This document shows, one piece after another, positions 1 through 9,518 of a DNA stretch of 64,000 nucleotides. Below the pieces are notes generated by a model. That model searched no databases. It was not told the origin of the DNA and worked only from the letters and a program-made list of their open reading frames with translations. The stretch is from Bacillota bacterium. GTDB lineage: Bacteria > Bacillota > Clostridia > Oscillospirales > Oscillospiraceae. Positions within the stretch are counted from its first letter, which is position 1, and each line of letters starts with the position of its first letter. The stretch spans positions 496,001 through 560,000 of the forward strand of contig JAEWKA010000004.1 in assembly GCA_023386265.1 (NCBI GenBank), read 5' to 3'. The translations under genes and the position numbers were made by a program.

Positions 1-489
1 CATCTCTGCGGGTAGGATAGCAATGGAGTCGACAGCTAGAAGTTTGGAGTTGAAAGCTCCGCCACGGCAATAGTTGCCTGTAGACGGCCAAACGGCTTTT
101 TGACGAGTCGCGTCGAACTGGCCTGTGACAAGTCTCGGTGCGAGGCAGCCGAAGGAAGCGCCGACCTTGTGGCAGCCGGTGGGAAACCATTTTCCGGCCA
201 TGCAGACAATACGCGCGGGTACTCCTGTAAGCTCAGGAGGCAGTTCAACAAAGTTCGGCACATTGTTATAGAGACCGCCGTGCTCTTTTGGCTCGTTTTT
301 CCATGTAATACGGAACAGGTTTAGGGGATTAACTTCCCACAAGCCCACATTTTTGAGCTTCTCACGAATACGCTCCGGTACTTTTTCCGGATTTTTCATC
401 TGCTCGTATGTGGGAATGATAACATTGTTTTCTTTTGCCTTGCGAATGTTGTTTTTTAGGTTTTCACGATTAATGCTTAGATCTATCAT
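1..489 (-). CDS. PLP-dependent enzyme of the cysteine synthase/threonine synthase fold, beta-subunit type (partial)
   Basis: This is the first 163 codons of a minus-strand gene that continues past the left edge. The reading frame is open from an ATG at 489, which is preceded by GGGGGATAAAAAA. The protein contains a GKWFPTGCHKVGASFG segment, which matches the PLP-lysine region of fold-type II enzymes, and WPSTGNYCRGGAF, which matches the phosphate-binding Gly/Ser/Asn loop. This N-terminal layout resembles clostridial proteins annotated as PLP-dependent protein beta subunit or cysteine synthase-like. The substrate cannot be told from this fragment. It lies on the same strand as the sulfate-activation genes further right, but a terminator and its own promoter separate it from them, so a sulfur-related role is only a guess. 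Confidence 0.75.
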   Translation of the reverse strand, partial: MIDLSINRENLKNNIRKAKENNVIIPTYEQMKNPEKVPERIREKLKNVGLWEVNPLNLFRITWKNEPKEHGGLYNNVPNFVELPPELTGVPARIVCMAGKWFPTGCHKVGASFGCLAPRLVTGQFDATRQKAVWPSTGNYCRGGAFNSKLLAVDSIAILPAEM

Positions 490-540
490 TTTTTTATCCC
501 CCAATTATATTCGAATTTTCAAAAGGGTCATCTTTTTCTT

Positions 541-569
541 ATAATAGCATGTTCGGACCTTAATGGCAA
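541..569 (-). promoter_or_regulatory. Sigma-A-type promoter for the PLP enzyme gene
   Basis: On the minus strand TTGCCA (564-569) and TATTAT (541-546) are separated by 17 bases, about 50 bases upstream of the start codon at 489. Each box matches the consensus at five of six positions. Confidence 0.55.
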
Positions 570-714
570 TGCTTTATTAAAAATTTTTAGCTGTTCTAAA
601 TAATTTTTTGATTATTTCATATGGGAACAGTGTGTAGATTACATTACAATTTAAAATCCTTGTAAGACTCTTCCATCCATGACGTTGGCAACTTTATTTT
701 GCAGCAAATTAACT

Positions 715-756
715 CAAATACTCCGGCAAAGGTTATGTACCCTGCCGGAGTATTTG
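715..756 (-). terminator. Intrinsic terminator of the giant SLH gene
   Basis: A 14-bp perfect stem, CAAATACTCCGGCA with TGCCGGAGTATTTG and a 14-base loop, lies just after the stop codon of the giant surface protein gene. The U-tract is weak on the minus strand. Confidence 0.6.
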
Positions 757-766
757 AATTTCAATT

Positions 767-3700
767 TTAAATTAGTCCAGATTTTTGTAGCAGGCGCTGA
801 ACCATAACAGCAACTTCCGCACGAGTCACATAATCTTTCGGTGAAATCGTTGTAGTGGTTGTTCCGTTTACAACTCCAGCTTTGAGGCAGGCAGCTACAC
901 TAGCCTTTGCGTAATCAGAGACTGCCGCTCCATCTGAATACTTTGAAATGAGATCGTTCATTTCAAAGTCTGTCAGATTTACACTTAGACCTGTAAACTT
1001 CATTGCTCGAGCCAGTATCGCCATCGCCTGCTCGCGGGTTATCGTATCGTTCGGGCCATAAGATGCGCTGTCATAGCCAGTTATGAGCGAGTATGCCGTA
1101 GCGGTGTCGACATAACCGTTAAACCAGTCTGTCATACTTACATCTGCAAAGCTGCTCTCTGTCGTGCCCTTCTGTAAGCCCATCGCTCTCACGACTATCG
1201 CTGCAAACTCCGCTCTCGTGATGCTTCTGCCAGGCTCGTATATATTGCTTCCTACGCCGGTTACGACCATTCTTGAGCCCATGTCGTTGATTGCTGCCTG
1301 TGCCCAATAATTTACTACATCAGTAAATTCGATGGGATTCCAAATTACTGAATATGTACTGTTCGTCAGACTGTTTATCTTTGCGTAGTATTTTCCGCCT
1401 ACTGAAACTATTTGTGTAGGCACGTGGCTGAAGGTTCCATCGGCATTAAGCACTATGCCCGTCGTTACCTTGCTTGGGTCAATTCCGTCCGGAATCGCAA
1501 CAGTACGCTCGACATAGCCGTTAAACCTGCTAACATCTACTGTCTTGTCGCCGCTAGTGCAGGTAATGGTGAACTCCACCGGCTTCACAACCAACTGATA
1601 GTTGCCCTTGTTAGCCGTGTCCTCAATTATCTTGACCGTATCCGCTGTAGGTTCGGCTATTGATACGCTCACCTTGATGTCCTTGAGTGCGACCTGTGAG
1701 CCCAGTTGCGCCGATACGCTGTCGATGTTAATCTGGGACGCAGGCAGAGTATAGGTGACAGTGTCGGTCCTGATTTCGAGCGTCGCTTCCTTCTGCTCCA
1801 TATTCTTGACCGTCTGACCGCTCAGCTCTCCGACTGTGACATCGGAACCCGAACTCGGTAATGTTACGGTCGGCTTTTCGCCGCTGCTCTCAAGTATTTT
1901 GTCAAGCTTTGTATCGTCGACCTTTACCGTTATCACGGTCTGACCGCCGGAGGTGATGGATGTGCTAGACGTTCCCGCGTCCTGCTTCTGACCGTTGACC
2001 TCGACAACTGTGCTGGTTGTAGAACCGCCGGAACCGCTGATTAACTGCTGGGTAACTGTAACTGTAACAGCTTTTTCAACATGGAAAGATCCGTCGGTTA
2101 CGGAAATCTCCAACTTATAGTCATTTTTAGCGTCTGCGTCAGTCGGAGAGTTGAAGGATGGAGCTGTTATAAATGTAACGGCACCGGAAACTATGCTGAA
2201 CTTTGCCGCGTCCTCGCCTCCCGTGATGCTCCATGTGAGACTATCTCCTTCAGGGTCCGAAGCCGCCGGAGTGAAGGCTGTTGTGCTACCCTCAACAACG
2301 CTTATCGCGGCTTCTGTGGAAATCACGGGCGCGTCATTGACAGGGGTAATTGATACATTGAATGTCTGGTTTGTAACGCTGTTTGATCCGTCGGACACCG
2401 TGAACTTAAAGCTGTCTGCTCCGTTAGCATTTACGCTAGGCGTATATTTTATCTTTCCGGCGTCAATGTCTTCCTGTGTAAACGTTCCGTTTAAGGCTAT
2501 TGCAGCTCCGTCGTTTGACAAGGCACCCTTCGTCGGTGCAGTCGTCATCGTGTAAGTAATCGTCGCAGAATCAACATCACTGGATACCAAATATGTATCT
2601 ATTGATGTAGCCGCATCGTCCTCGTTAAGTGTTAAGGCATTATTCGTTCCCACTGTCGGGGCGTCGTTTGCCGCAGTAATGCTCACGGTGAAGGTTTGTG
2701 TCTCCGACAAAGTGCCGTCTGACACTGACACAGTAAAGGTTTCGCTCTGGTCAGAACTGAGAGCATTGATAGCGGAATTGTTAGGAACAAAGACATAGGC
2801 GCCGTTGCTTTTGACATACAGCGTACCGTAAGTTCCGGATTTTGAAACGTCATAATCCGTTCCGCCGATATTCGCCCCTGCCCCGCCGCCGGAAATGCCG
2901 TAGGATAGAGCTGCTACACTGTCACGGTCGCCGCCAGAAAGAGTTCCTTCGGTGTTGCTGAACGTATTGGCTGCTGCAGTATCGGTGTAAGCCGCCACAG
3001 ATGGCGCGTCGAGGGTCGGCGTATCGTTGACGCCATTGATGGTGATGGTCAGTGTGTTCCCTGCCGTGCCGGCGCCATCTGACGCCTCAATCGTGAAGAC
3101 ATCGGTTACGGTAGCCGTCTGTTCGTTCAGTTTTGCATTGCTGATGGGAACATAGACATAGGAACCGTCACTGCTCTTGACGTACAGCGTGCCATAGGTA
3201 CCGGCTTTGGAGACATTATAGGTAACAGCGTCAATGTCAATATCGCCCAGCATTCCGCCGTTGATTCCATAACCGGTAATAGTTCCGGAATTCGCCGTTG
3301 CGGTTATCTTTCCGGCCTTATTTCCAAATGTATTGTTATCTGCAGTATCGTCATAACTCTGGCTAAGCGAACTAACTGTAGGACCGCTAACCACTGTTAC
3401 TTTGATTGATTTCGCGTTCGTGTTGCCGGCTGTATCGGTTGCGGTTACCTCCACAGTATAGTCGCCGACACTTAAGCCTCCGGCATTATTTATCTTCAGG
3501 TCAGCGCCGGAAATTGAAAACTTGTCCGCATTGGTGCCGCCGGTTATGGACCATACACGTGCATCGGTAAAGCCGGAAATCGCCGTTGCATCAGTCGCTG
3601 TCAGTCCGCAGACTGTTGCGTCATGGGTCGCCGCAGTCGTGCTTATGGTCACAGTTGCGGATGTTGAAACAGACGGCGCTGTCGTATCGATGACAAGGGT

Positions 3701-6700
3701 CTTTGTACCTGTGGTCGAGGTATTGCCAACTGTATCAGTCAACGTGGCTGAAATGGTATAGCTGCCCGCCGTGTAGGTATGTGCCGCGCTCGTAAAGCTG
3801 CCGCCTGCCCCGATGGTGCCGGTGGCATGGGACGAGCCATCCCCAAAGTCCAGATCGACGCTTGCTCCCGTTTCGCCGCTGACGGTGATGGTTTGAGAGG
3901 TAGTCTTTGTAATGCCGTCGTTAACGAGATTTCCAATATCCGAACTGATAGTAATCGAAGGCGCAACGGGGGCCGTGTTGTCCACCTTAACATTAGACGT
4001 ATCGCCAACGCTGTACAGCATCAGAGTTGCGTCATTTCCGGCGGCGTCGCGCAGTGTGCCTCCGTTGGCAGTGAGCGCGACGGCAGTAATGCCGTTGCTG
4101 TCGTTATCGTCGGACTGCACGTTGTAAGTGAAGACCAGCGCCGTTGAGTCACTTCCTGATTGGTAAGTGGCGTACCTGGTTGTACCGCCGATATCCAGCG
4201 CGATGCGCGGGGTACCGTCGGAAGTTTCCACAATGACGGCTTCGTTAAAGTTTACCGTGAAGTCAAGATTCTGCCCGGCCTTGTAGGTGCCGTTAGCCGG
4301 CACTGCTACGGAGCTTACGATCGGTGCCGTAGTATCGATAGTTATACTCAGAGACGAGGAAGCAACGCCTGCGTTGCCTGCAGCGTCAGTCGCTTTTGCC
4401 GTAATAGTGTGTGTACCTTGGGCGAGTGCGCCTGTTGTGTAGCTCCATTTTCCGCTTCCATCTGCAGTTACGGAGCCAAGCAACGTCGCGCCGTCATATA
4501 GCTTAACGATGCTGCCAGCTTCCGCTGTACCTGTAAGGGTCGGCGTAGTGTCGCTTGTTAAATTATCGTTATCTAATGTGCCGAAATCCGAGGCTGTCGC
4601 CAAATCAGGCGCTGACGGCGCTGACGGTGCCGTCGTGTCTATAGTTACGTTCATAGACGAGGATGCCACACCTGTGTTACCTGCAGCGTCAGTCGCTTTT
4701 GCCGTGATGGTATGATTACCCGCAGAAAGCTCAGAGGAAGTTATGTTCCAGCTGCCTCCGGCGGCTGTTGCGGTGCCAAGCACTGTCGTGCCATCGGTGT
4801 CGTAAAGCGTGACGGTGCTGTTTGCCTCCGCTGTACCTGTAAAGGTCGGCGTTGCGGTGCTTGTGATGTTGTCAGTGTTTGACGAACCCAAGTCCGTTGC
4901 TTCCGTCAAATCCGGCGACGAGGGTGCTGCGGGAGCCGCTGTGTCCACAGTTACCTTATAGCTGCCGCTGGATGACCAGTTGCCCGCGGTATCTCGCTCC
5001 TGTACGTAGAGAGTGTGTTCGCCTTCAGGCAAGGCGGCCGGCGTATATAAGGCTGTCGTAGTCTCTGTTGCGTCCGAGGCGAAATCGCTGCTGTCCAGCT
5101 TGTATCTGAAGGTGCCGTTTCCGCCACCGCCACCTGTTTCCCATTCCCATGTAGGCGTGGTGTCATTTGTTGCTGCAACTGAGTTCGTGAATGTCGGTGC
5201 GTTCGGCGCTGTGCTGTCCACAGTTACCTTATAGCTCCCGCTCGCCGACCAGTTGCCAGCGTCGTCTCGCTCCTGCACGTAAAGTGTGTGTTCGCCTTCG
5301 CTCAAAGAGGCAGGCGTATATGAGGCTGTAGTAGTCTCTGTTGCGCCCGATGAGAAATCGCCGCTGTCCAGCTTGTATCTGAAGGTGCCGTTACCGCCGC
5401 CGCCTGATACCCATTCCCATGTGGGCGTGGTGTCATTTGTCGTTGCATTATCGCTTGTGACTGTCGGCGCGGAAGGTGCTGTGCTGTCCTCTGTGATTAC
5501 AACGCTCGCAGTTGCGCTGTCATTGCCTGCCGTGTCTGTTGCTTTTACTACAAGCGTATTTACTGCATCCTGAGTCAAGCTTACACTGATGGAATAGTTC
5601 CCGCCTGTGGCTGTTCCCGTTGCTTGAGCGGCACCTCCGGTAATGGTTATCGCTGAGCCTTCTTCCGCGGTGCCGGTTATTGTAATACTGTTCGCATTTA
5701 CCGTTTGCGCCGCAGTTGTGATGACAGGTGTCGCGGGTGCCGCTGTATCTATCTTCACGCTCAGGGGTGAAGAAGCCGTGCTTGTCCCCAAAACTGTCGT
5801 TGTTTTTGCCGTTATGCTGTGGGTTCCTGCAGACAGCGCTGAGGAGGGCGTGATACTCCATGTTCCATCTGTCGCTGTTACAGTTCCAAGCTCTGTGGTG
5901 CCATCGGTGTCATAAAGCGTAACGGTGCTGCCCACTACTGCCGTGCCTGTAAAGGTCGGTGTTGTGTCGCTCGTAATGTTGTCACTGTTTGACGAACCCG
6001 AATCCGTTCCGTCTGTCATATTCGGTGTTGACGGCGCGGCCGGCCCCGGTGCTGTTGCATTACTTATGCTAAATGAAGCTAAACTCAAAGCTCGCGCGTT
6101 TTGAGCGGTTGCATAGACAATAAAATAGTTTAAATCTTTCTGGGACAAGCTGGTAAAATTTGTAAAGTCAGCTGTTAAAGCAGCATCAGAATAATGCACA
6201 GATGTAGTACCTGTACTTATAGTTTTATCAGTAGATCCGTCTAAATAATGACCAACAATATATACATTACTTAAATTACATGTAGGCACAGCATAGGCAA
6301 AAAGATGAATACCTTGAAGTCTAAATGTGCCTAAGGTTGATCCGTTAGCAGCAACTTTGATTGCAATTGTTCCAGGTGATGTTGAGCCAGTTATATATGA
6401 GCCATAAGTTGTGCAATATTTTACATTTTCTGCGCTACCACCCAGAGTAGCGCTAACCAAAAAGTAACCATTAGTTATAGTAGCTCCAGAACTATAATCA
6501 GCAAAGCCTGTCACGCCACCATCGGCCGGCAGCAGAATGCTCATAAACTTCCCGATTGCATCTTTTGCAAAGGGCAGATTCCCCTCAACATCGCCAACGA
6601 CAGCTTCGAGCGTCCAGTCGCCGCCCTTTTCTTCCGAGCCGGTGGGGTTAATTGATGCGGCAACGTCCGCCCCCGTTACCTGCGCGAGCTTTTCGATAAA

Positions 6701-7549
6701 GGCTTGTCCAGCGTCGCCCTTTGCGATATTGCAGCCGTAGAGCTGAATATCGCCGTCACTGCTGATATGCGAGGATATCTCCGACCACTTATCCGAGTTT
6801 TCTTCCAGCGCTTCGGAATCGATAGTGCTGTTTTCAAATTTGAGCTTTCCGCTTTCGCCGTGGGAGATGATGTTAAGGCAGTCGACCGTGCCCATTTCCT
6901 GAAGCTTTTCAAGGATAGCATCAAGCGGATTGTCGTCATCGTCAAGCAGCAGGATTTCTCCCTCGTTTACGGCATCTCTGAGGATTTCCCAATCCACCAA
7001 GTCGGTGTCGATAACCGTTAGGGTTTTGGTTTCAAGCGCAGCCATAAATGCAAGATCGGAGTCGTCGTCAACAAGAACACCGCTGTTCTGCAACGGCTCA
7101 AAATCGTTTGCCAATACAGGATTTGAGAAGAGGTGCAGCGAGGTGCTTTTTATATCCTGCGCAGCGGCAGGCGCCCTCATATCCAGATAGCTGTCGCTGT
7201 CCATCGTCACGCCGCTGTCATCCGCAAGCACCTGTGAATATGCGGTTTCGGCCTTCGGCTGATAGTCGTTCGAGGCAAGCGCCATTGCGGGCGTGCTCTG
7301 CAAGGCAGCCAAAAGCGCGGCAACTGTAACGCAAGAAGCCACCTTTTTGTGCAACGCACTACCCTGAAACGCTTCGGAAATCTTCTCAATTATCGTTTTA
7401 TCGTCGAGCTTCTGATTTGTATCAATTTTCTCGAGTAGCTCAAGGCATGCTCTTCTCTGCTTGCCTGTCTGCAGATAGCTCTCGTCGATCGAGTATTTAT
7501 TAAACATTGACTGCTGATAAGTTGAAAAGCGATTAATTCTTTTCTTCAT
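767..7549 (-). CDS. Giant S-layer-anchored surface protein with DUF4347, Ig/cadherin-like repeats and SLH domains
   Basis: About 2260 residues. The ATG at 7549 is placed 7 bases after GGGGAG; a GTG lies one codon earlier. A long basic N-region precedes a hydrophobic stretch ending in PAMALA (about residues 70-92), an extended signal peptide. Residues about 177-340 match DUF4347 (HGESGKLKF, YGCNIAKGDAGQAF, GADVAAS, GGDWTLE), a domain usually seen in very large exported proteins of Gram-negative bacteria. After an unassigned segment come bacterial Ig-like repeats (about 505-1290, with motifs such as TFTGTAEANSTVTLYDTDG and ITAKATDAAGN), then cadherin/VCBS-like repeats (about 1290-1835), a linker, and three SLH domains (about 2074-2258) that should bind pyruvylated wall polymer. 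The gene overlaps the upstream TIGR03032-type gene, so the two are probably co-translated. Adhesion or surface-layer function is inferred; no enzymatic domain is seen. Confidence 0.85.
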   Translation of the reverse strand: MKKRINRFSTYQQSMFNKYSIDESYLQTGKQRRACLELLEKIDTNQKLDDKTIIEKISEAFQGSALHKKVASCVTVAALLAALQSTPAMALASNDYQPKAETAYSQVLADDSGVTMDSDSYLDMRAPAAAQDIKSTSLHLFSNPVLANDFEPLQNSGVLVDDDSDLAFMAALETKTLTVIDTDLVDWEILRDAVNEGEILLLDDDDNPLDAILEKLQEMGTVDCLNIISHGESGKLKFENSTIDSEALEENSDKWSEISSHISSDGDIQLYGCNIAKGDAGQAFIEKLAQVTGADVAASINPTGSEEKGGDWTLEAVVGDVEGNLPFAKDAIGKFMSILLPADGGVTGFADYSSGATITNGYFLVSATLGGSAENVKYCTTYGSYITGSTSPGTIAIKVAANGSTLGTFRLQGIHLFAYAVPTCNLSNVYIVGHYLDGSTDKTISTGTTSVHYSDAALTADFTNFTSLSQKDLNYFIVYATAQNARALSLASFSISNATAPGPAAPSTPNMTDGTDSGSSNSDNITSDTTPTFTGTAVVGSTVTLYDTDGTTELGTVTATDGTWSITPSSALSAGTHSITAKTTTVLGTSTASSPLSVKIDTAAPATPVITTAAQTVNANSITITGTAEEGSAITITGGAAQATGTATGGNYSISVSLTQDAVNTLVVKATDTAGNDSATASVVITEDSTAPSAPTVTSDNATTNDTTPTWEWVSGGGGNGTFRYKLDSGDFSSGATETTTASYTPASLSEGEHTLYVQERDDAGNWSASGSYKVTVDSTAPNAPTFTNSVAATNDTTPTWEWETGGGGGNGTFRYKLDSSDFASDATETTTALYTPAALPEGEHTLYVQERDTAGNWSSSGSYKVTVDTAAPAAPSSPDLTEATDLGSSNTDNITSTATPTFTGTAEANSTVTLYDTDGTTVLGTATAAGGSWNITSSELSAGNHTITAKATDAAGNTGVASSSMNVTIDTTAPSAPSAPDLATASDFGTLDNDNLTSDTTPTLTGTAEAGSIVKLYDGATLLGSVTADGSGKWSYTTGALAQGTHTITAKATDAAGNAGVASSSLSITIDTTAPIVSSVAVPANGTYKAGQNLDFTVNFNEAVIVETSDGTPRIALDIGGTTRYATYQSGSDSTALVFTYNVQSDDNDSNGITAVALTANGGTLRDAAGNDATLMLYSVGDTSNVKVDNTAPVAPSITISSDIGNLVNDGITKTTSQTITVSGETGASVDLDFGDGSSHATGTIGAGGSFTSAAHTYTAGSYTISATLTDTVGNTSTTGTKTLVIDTTAPSVSTSATVTISTTAATHDATVCGLTATDATAISGFTDARVWSITGGTNADKFSISGADLKINNAGGLSVGDYTVEVTATDTAGNTNAKSIKVTVVSGPTVSSLSQSYDDTADNNTFGNKAGKITATANSGTITGYGINGGMLGDIDIDAVTYNVSKAGTYGTLYVKSSDGSYVYVPISNAKLNEQTATVTDVFTIEASDGAGTAGNTLTITINGVNDTPTLDAPSVAAYTDTAAANTFSNTEGTLSGGDRDSVAALSYGISGGGAGANIGGTDYDVSKSGTYGTLYVKSNGAYVFVPNNSAINALSSDQSETFTVSVSDGTLSETQTFTVSITAANDAPTVGTNNALTLNEDDAATSIDTYLVSSDVDSATITYTMTTAPTKGALSNDGAAIALNGTFTQEDIDAGKIKYTPSVNANGADSFKFTVSDGSNSVTNQTFNVSITPVNDAPVISTEAAISVVEGSTTAFTPAASDPEGDSLTWSITGGEDAAKFSIVSGAVTFITAPSFNSPTDADAKNDYKLEISVTDGSFHVEKAVTVTVTQQLISGSGGSTTSTVVEVNGQKQDAGTSSTSITSGGQTVITVKVDDTKLDKILESSGEKPTVTLPSSGSDVTVGELSGQTVKNMEQKEATLEIRTDTVTYTLPASQINIDSVSAQLGSQVALKDIKVSVSIAEPTADTVKIIEDTANKGNYQLVVKPVEFTITCTSGDKTVDVSRFNGYVERTVAIPDGIDPSKVTTGIVLNADGTFSHVPTQIVSVGGKYYAKINSLTNSTYSVIWNPIEFTDVVNYWAQAAINDMGSRMVVTGVGSNIYEPGRSITRAEFAAIVVRAMGLQKGTTESSFADVSMTDWFNGYVDTATAYSLITGYDSASYGPNDTITREQAMAILARAMKFTGLSVNLTDFEMNDLISKYSDGAAVSDYAKASVAACLKAGVVNGTTTTTISPKDYVTRAEVAVMVQRLLQKSGLI
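4935..5475 (-). repeat. Two tandem near-identical repeat units inside the giant gene
   Basis: Two adjacent copies of about 270 bases encode the same module: NDTTPTWEWxxGGGG, NGTFRYKLDS, EGEHTLYVQERD, AGNWS and a closing YKVTVD. They differ by a few substitutions and one extra glycine codon in the GGGG run. This is consistent with recent duplication of an Ig-like module. Confidence 0.75.
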
Positions 7550-8630
7550 CACTGGTCTCCCCCTGTTTATTCTCCGGCTTATTTCTCTCTAAATTTTCCA
7601 CCCAGCTGCTTCCAAGCGGTGTTATTAAGGCTCTGTGTCTTAAAGATTGCTGATAATTCAAGATGTTTACTCTTTTTAATCCGTTCAGTATATGCACATC
7701 ATACAGTTCTTCAACGCTAGTGTCGTACTTGATTTCTCCGACGGTTTTGCCCGTGTTTATATCGACGATTACAACTCCCGCTTTTATTTCCTTGTCCACA
7801 ATGTCCAAATCGGAGAATGTGTGGGTTTTTCGCAGTTTGCTGACACCGATAAAAGCATAGTTCTCGATGAAGCTCAGACCTCTTATAAACCCGTCGATTT
7901 TTGCGACTTCCTGATAGGTTCCGTTTTTCAAATCAGCCTTAACCAGCTTTTCCTCTGCGGAAAGAAGCAGATAAACTTCCCCTTTATAAATTCTCGGCGA
8001 ATGGGGCATTGGCAGCTTGTCAAGAACTATTTCGTTTGTGCTTACATCAACAAGAATTCCGCTCGTTAATTTGCTTTCCCGCCAGCCCTCCTTCGAGGTG
8101 GTGGCTCCAAAAGCTGTAACATATTTGATGTCGGCATTCTCATCCACAGCCATGCCGTTAAGGTGGCACAAATCCTGTGGAAGAAACTCATTAATAAAGG
8201 GCGGCTTCCAGATGGGGTTAAATGAATACTCTCCGTCTAGTCTCGAAAGACAACTGAAGGAGGTGTTGACACCGACAAGTCCCTGATTCGTAAACGCAAT
8301 GTCGTGGATATCGACAAAGTCTGTTCTAAACATGGTTGTCGGAAAATAAAAAGCGTCATATGTGTCCGGCTTTTCGGGATAGGTTTTGGCTAAGTTCAGG
8401 TCTGTTCTGAAAACCGTTGTTCCCAAGGCACCGGCAAGGGCCATCATATCGCCCTTTACGGCAATTCCCATTGGCCTTTGAAAATCTCTGACAAGCTGAT
8501 GCATATGTATCCCATCGCTCGAAAGAATGATGACCTTACCCGCCTGATATGTGGAAAGAATCAGGGAAATGTTCAGTTCATCAAGCAGTTCCAGCGCTTT
8601 ACCGCTATAGTTACATTGGAAGGGTCTCAT
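7533..8630 (-). CDS. TIGR03032/DUF4915 family protein
   Basis: 365 residues, ATG at 8630 after GAGGTAATTA. There is no signal peptide or membrane segment, so it is probably cytoplasmic. The opening (LDELNISLILSTYQAGK), the MGIAV, DIHDIAF and LCHLNGMAVD segments, and the repeated strand-rich blades with VTAFG and LPMPHSPR match my memory of the TIGR03032 (DUF4915) family, predicted beta-propellers of unknown function. Its last 17 bases overlap the start of the giant SLH gene, which implies translational coupling and a role connected with that exported protein, for example its modification or assembly. That role is inference; no catalytic motif was recognised. Confidence 0.75.
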   Translation of the reverse strand: MRPFQCNYSGKALELLDELNISLILSTYQAGKVIILSSDGIHMHQLVRDFQRPMGIAVKGDMMALAGALGTTVFRTDLNLAKTYPEKPDTYDAFYFPTTMFRTDFVDIHDIAFTNQGLVGVNTSFSCLSRLDGEYSFNPIWKPPFINEFLPQDLCHLNGMAVDENADIKYVTAFGATTSKEGWRESKLTSGILVDVSTNEIVLDKLPMPHSPRIYKGEVYLLLSAEEKLVKADLKNGTYQEVAKIDGFIRGLSFIENYAFIGVSKLRKTHTFSDLDIVDKEIKAGVVIVDINTGKTVGEIKYDTSVEELYDVHILNGLKRVNILNYQQSLRHRALITPLGSSWVENLERNKPENKQGETSDEEKN

Positions 8631-8673
8631 TAATTACCTCACGCGAAAACAAACGATTCTGTTTTCTATTACC

Positions 8674-8703
8674 ACTATAAATTACTTTGTATAATCTTGT
8701 CAA
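8674..8703 (-). promoter_or_regulatory. Promoter of the TIGR03032-giant SLH operon
   Basis: On the minus strand a perfect TTGACA (8698-8703) is followed after 18 bases by TATAGT (8674-8679), 44 bases before the ATG at 8630. It lies in the only sizeable gap between the sulfate operon and the surface-protein operon, so the two are separable transcription units. Confidence 0.65.
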
Positions 8704-8768
8704 TAATTGAATCATTATGGTTAATCATGTTGTTATTTGTCGAATAATTGCCGAATAAACAAGTTTTG

Positions 8769-9518
8769 CTAAATGAAAAGCAAAACGATATTTCGGATAT
8801 TTAGAACAATGATAAGGCAACCCACTATAAGAAGAAGCTTTTTATCAGATATTTTTGCGCAAACATAAGCAGCTAACGGCGCAGCCAGAACTCCGCCAAT
8901 GGCAAGTCCGAGGATGTACTGCCAATATTGTCCGATTCCAAGAAATACGGTGAAAGTCAGAACTTGAACCAAGGTCACAAAAAATTCCGCTGTGTTAACC
9001 GAGCCTATGGTGTATCTGGGCGGATGTCCGGAAGCAACCATTGTGGAGGTTACGATCGGCCCCCAGCCTCCGCCGCCAACCGCGTCAAAAAACCCGCCCA
9101 CCAAGCCAAGGGGCATCAGCTTATTCCCCTTAATAAGCGTTTTTGTTACGCCGCGAATTCCTCTGACGAGAACAACAATGCCCATAACAAGGAGATATAC
9201 CGTAACGAACGGCGATATGAGGTCACCCGGGAAGCTGACAAGGACGTAAGCGCCAAACGCTCCGCCGATTACGCCGGGAAAAACCAGCTTTTTAAAGATT
9301 GCCCAGTCAACATTTTTCATTTTCCAGTGTGAAACACCAGAAACAAAAGTTGTAAACACCTCTGCCGTATGTACGCTTGCGCTTGCAACCTTTGCCGGAA
9401 CACCGACAGTAGTCAAAAATGTAGTCGAGCTGACTCCGTATGCCATTCCAAGCGAGCCGTCAATCAGCTGTGCTAAAAATCCGATTAGAATTACAATTAA
9501 AAACTCAGTCGTTTTCAT
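8769..9518 (-). CDS. TSUP (TauE/SafE) family sulfur-compound permease
   Basis: 249 residues with about eight hydrophobic segments. The glycine-rich N-terminal GFLAQLIDGSLGMAYGVSSTTFL and the internal VGGFFDAVGGGGWGPIV form the duplicated signature of TauE/SafE/TSUP permeases, which move sulfite, sulfate, sulfoacetate or similar anions. The ATG overlaps the stop of cysNC by four bases (ATGA), so it is the third gene of the cysD-cysNC operon and most simply supplies sulfate for activation. The actual substrate cannot be read from sequence. Confidence 0.85.
   Translation of the reverse strand: MKTTEFLIVILIGFLAQLIDGSLGMAYGVSSTTFLTTVGVPAKVASASVHTAEVFTTFVSGVSHWKMKNVDWAIFKKLVFPGVIGGAFGAYVLVSFPGDLISPFVTVYLLVMGIVVLVRGIRGVTKTLIKGNKLMPLGLVGGFFDAVGGGGWGPIVTSTMVASGHPPRYTIGSVNTAEFFVTLVQVLTFTVFLGIGQYWQYILGLAIGGVLAAPLAAYVCAKISDKKLLLIVGCLIIVLNIRNIVLLFI

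Noticed and set aside
49..330. Short plus- and minus-strand frames near the left edge in other frames
   Set aside because: They are shadows of the partial PLP enzyme frame running from 489 to 1 on the minus strand, which has recognisable motifs.
2081..6000. Many long plus-strand open frames opposite the giant surface protein gene
   Set aside because: They are antisense shadows of a repetitive, Thr/Ser/Gly/Asp-rich coding sequence. They lack ribosome sites and family resemblance.
3600..6100. Regularly spaced repeats that could suggest a CRISPR array
   Set aside because: Unit length is about 250-300 bases, the repeats are translated in frame as Ig-like modules, and there are no short identical repeats with unique spacers.
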